Origin: Toxorhynchites rutilus septentrionalis
Taxonomy: Eukaryota > Arthropoda > Insecta > Diptera > Culicidae
Assembly (NCBI RefSeq): GCF_029784135.1
Contig: NC_073746.1
Location: forward strand, 117,178,035-117,242,034
Direction of reading: 5' to 3'
Length of the DNA stretch: 64,000 bases
Positions 63,827 through 64,000 of the stretch are shown here, piece by piece. Each line of letters opens with the position of its first letter. Position 1 is the first letter of the stretch. The translations under genes were made by a program, and so were the position numbers. The notes below the pieces were generated by a model. It made no database searches and had not been told where the DNA came from. It worked only from the letters and a program-made list of their open reading frames with translations.

Positions 63827-64000
63827 TATGGACATACTCATATTCTGGAATCACTGGAATCTCTGGAATCTATTGAATTTCTGGAATTCATAGAATATCT
63901 AGAATATCTGGAAACACTGAAATCTCAGCAATCGCTGGAATTTGTGGTATATTCGGAATCTCTGGTATCATAATGGTATCATAATTTGGTATAATGTAAT

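Larger units (their letters stand above)
60910..64000 (+). repeat. Degenerate GGAATCT satellite, interrupted
   Basis: Before and after the Helitron-like copy (62019-63236) the sequence is an irregular array of TCTGGAATC, AATCTGAAATC and GGAATCACT motifs. It is most regular at 63330-63480, where 9-12 bp units encode an incidental Ser-Gly-Ile-Thr repeat. The similarity of both flanks shows one tract was split. It runs off the window end. Confidence 0.85.

Overview
The window is AT-rich eukaryotic nuclear DNA from a mosquito, most likely a culicine such as Aedes. The evidence is its repeat content: Helitron-like elements that start TC(TA)n and end CTAG and carry GTCT microsatellites (the dipteran 'mini-me' architecture), a DD37E ITm transposon of the type described from mosquitoes, a DD41D rosa-like mariner, hAT elements, tRNA-derived SINEs, I-clade and CR1/L2/Jockey-group LINE fragments, and many foldback MITEs. 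I find no host protein-coding gene that I can defend, no rRNA, no complete tRNA gene, no CRISPR array and no bacterial-type operon. It reads as a large intron or an intergenic desert.

Layout. 1-1130 is a less AT-rich single-copy-like segment, part of which recurs at 6082-6304. 1.6-6.1 kb holds a foldback element, a decayed minisatellite with two nested SINEs, a TA-flanked MITE and a broken minus-strand LINE. 6.4-6.9 kb is a TA microsatellite and a three-unit tandem repeat. 7198-10181 is a complete but dead mariner carrying a Helitron-like insertion and a LINE insertion. 10.2-15.2 kb has a mariner relic, palindromes and a hAT copy. 15.2-17.6 kb is a GC-richer island. 18.2-20.7 kb is simple sequence: a heptamer array and a pyrimidine tract. 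22-25 kb is a long-armed foldback element with an I-clade LINE inside. 26.2-27.8 kb is another island. 31.2-33.9 kb is a four-module alternating palindrome hit by a second type of Helitron-like element. 34.7-37 kb is an island. 37.5-42.1 kb has a Helitron-like copy, a mariner scrap, a MITE, a hAT copy and tandem repeats. 43.3-45.8 kb has a hAT-like element and an almost intact DD37E transposon. 47.2-48.3 kb is an island. 49.6-53.1 kb has a second foldback copy and stacked Helitron-like copies. 55.4-56.9 kb is an I-clade LINE with an intact RNase H domain. 58.7-60 kb is an island. 60.9-64 kb is a GGAATCT-type degenerate satellite split by a Helitron-like copy and holding a 55-bp LINE tail.

The pieces relate by nesting rather than by pathway. 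Several insertions sit in a sequence with a second, empty copy in the window or with a readable frame across the junction. This shows insertion without target duplication for the Helitron-like elements, and 12-15 bp duplications for the LINE and SINE insertions. The GC-richer islands carry TAATTA cores and one overlapping POU/AP-1-like site, and are the best candidates for host regulatory sequence.
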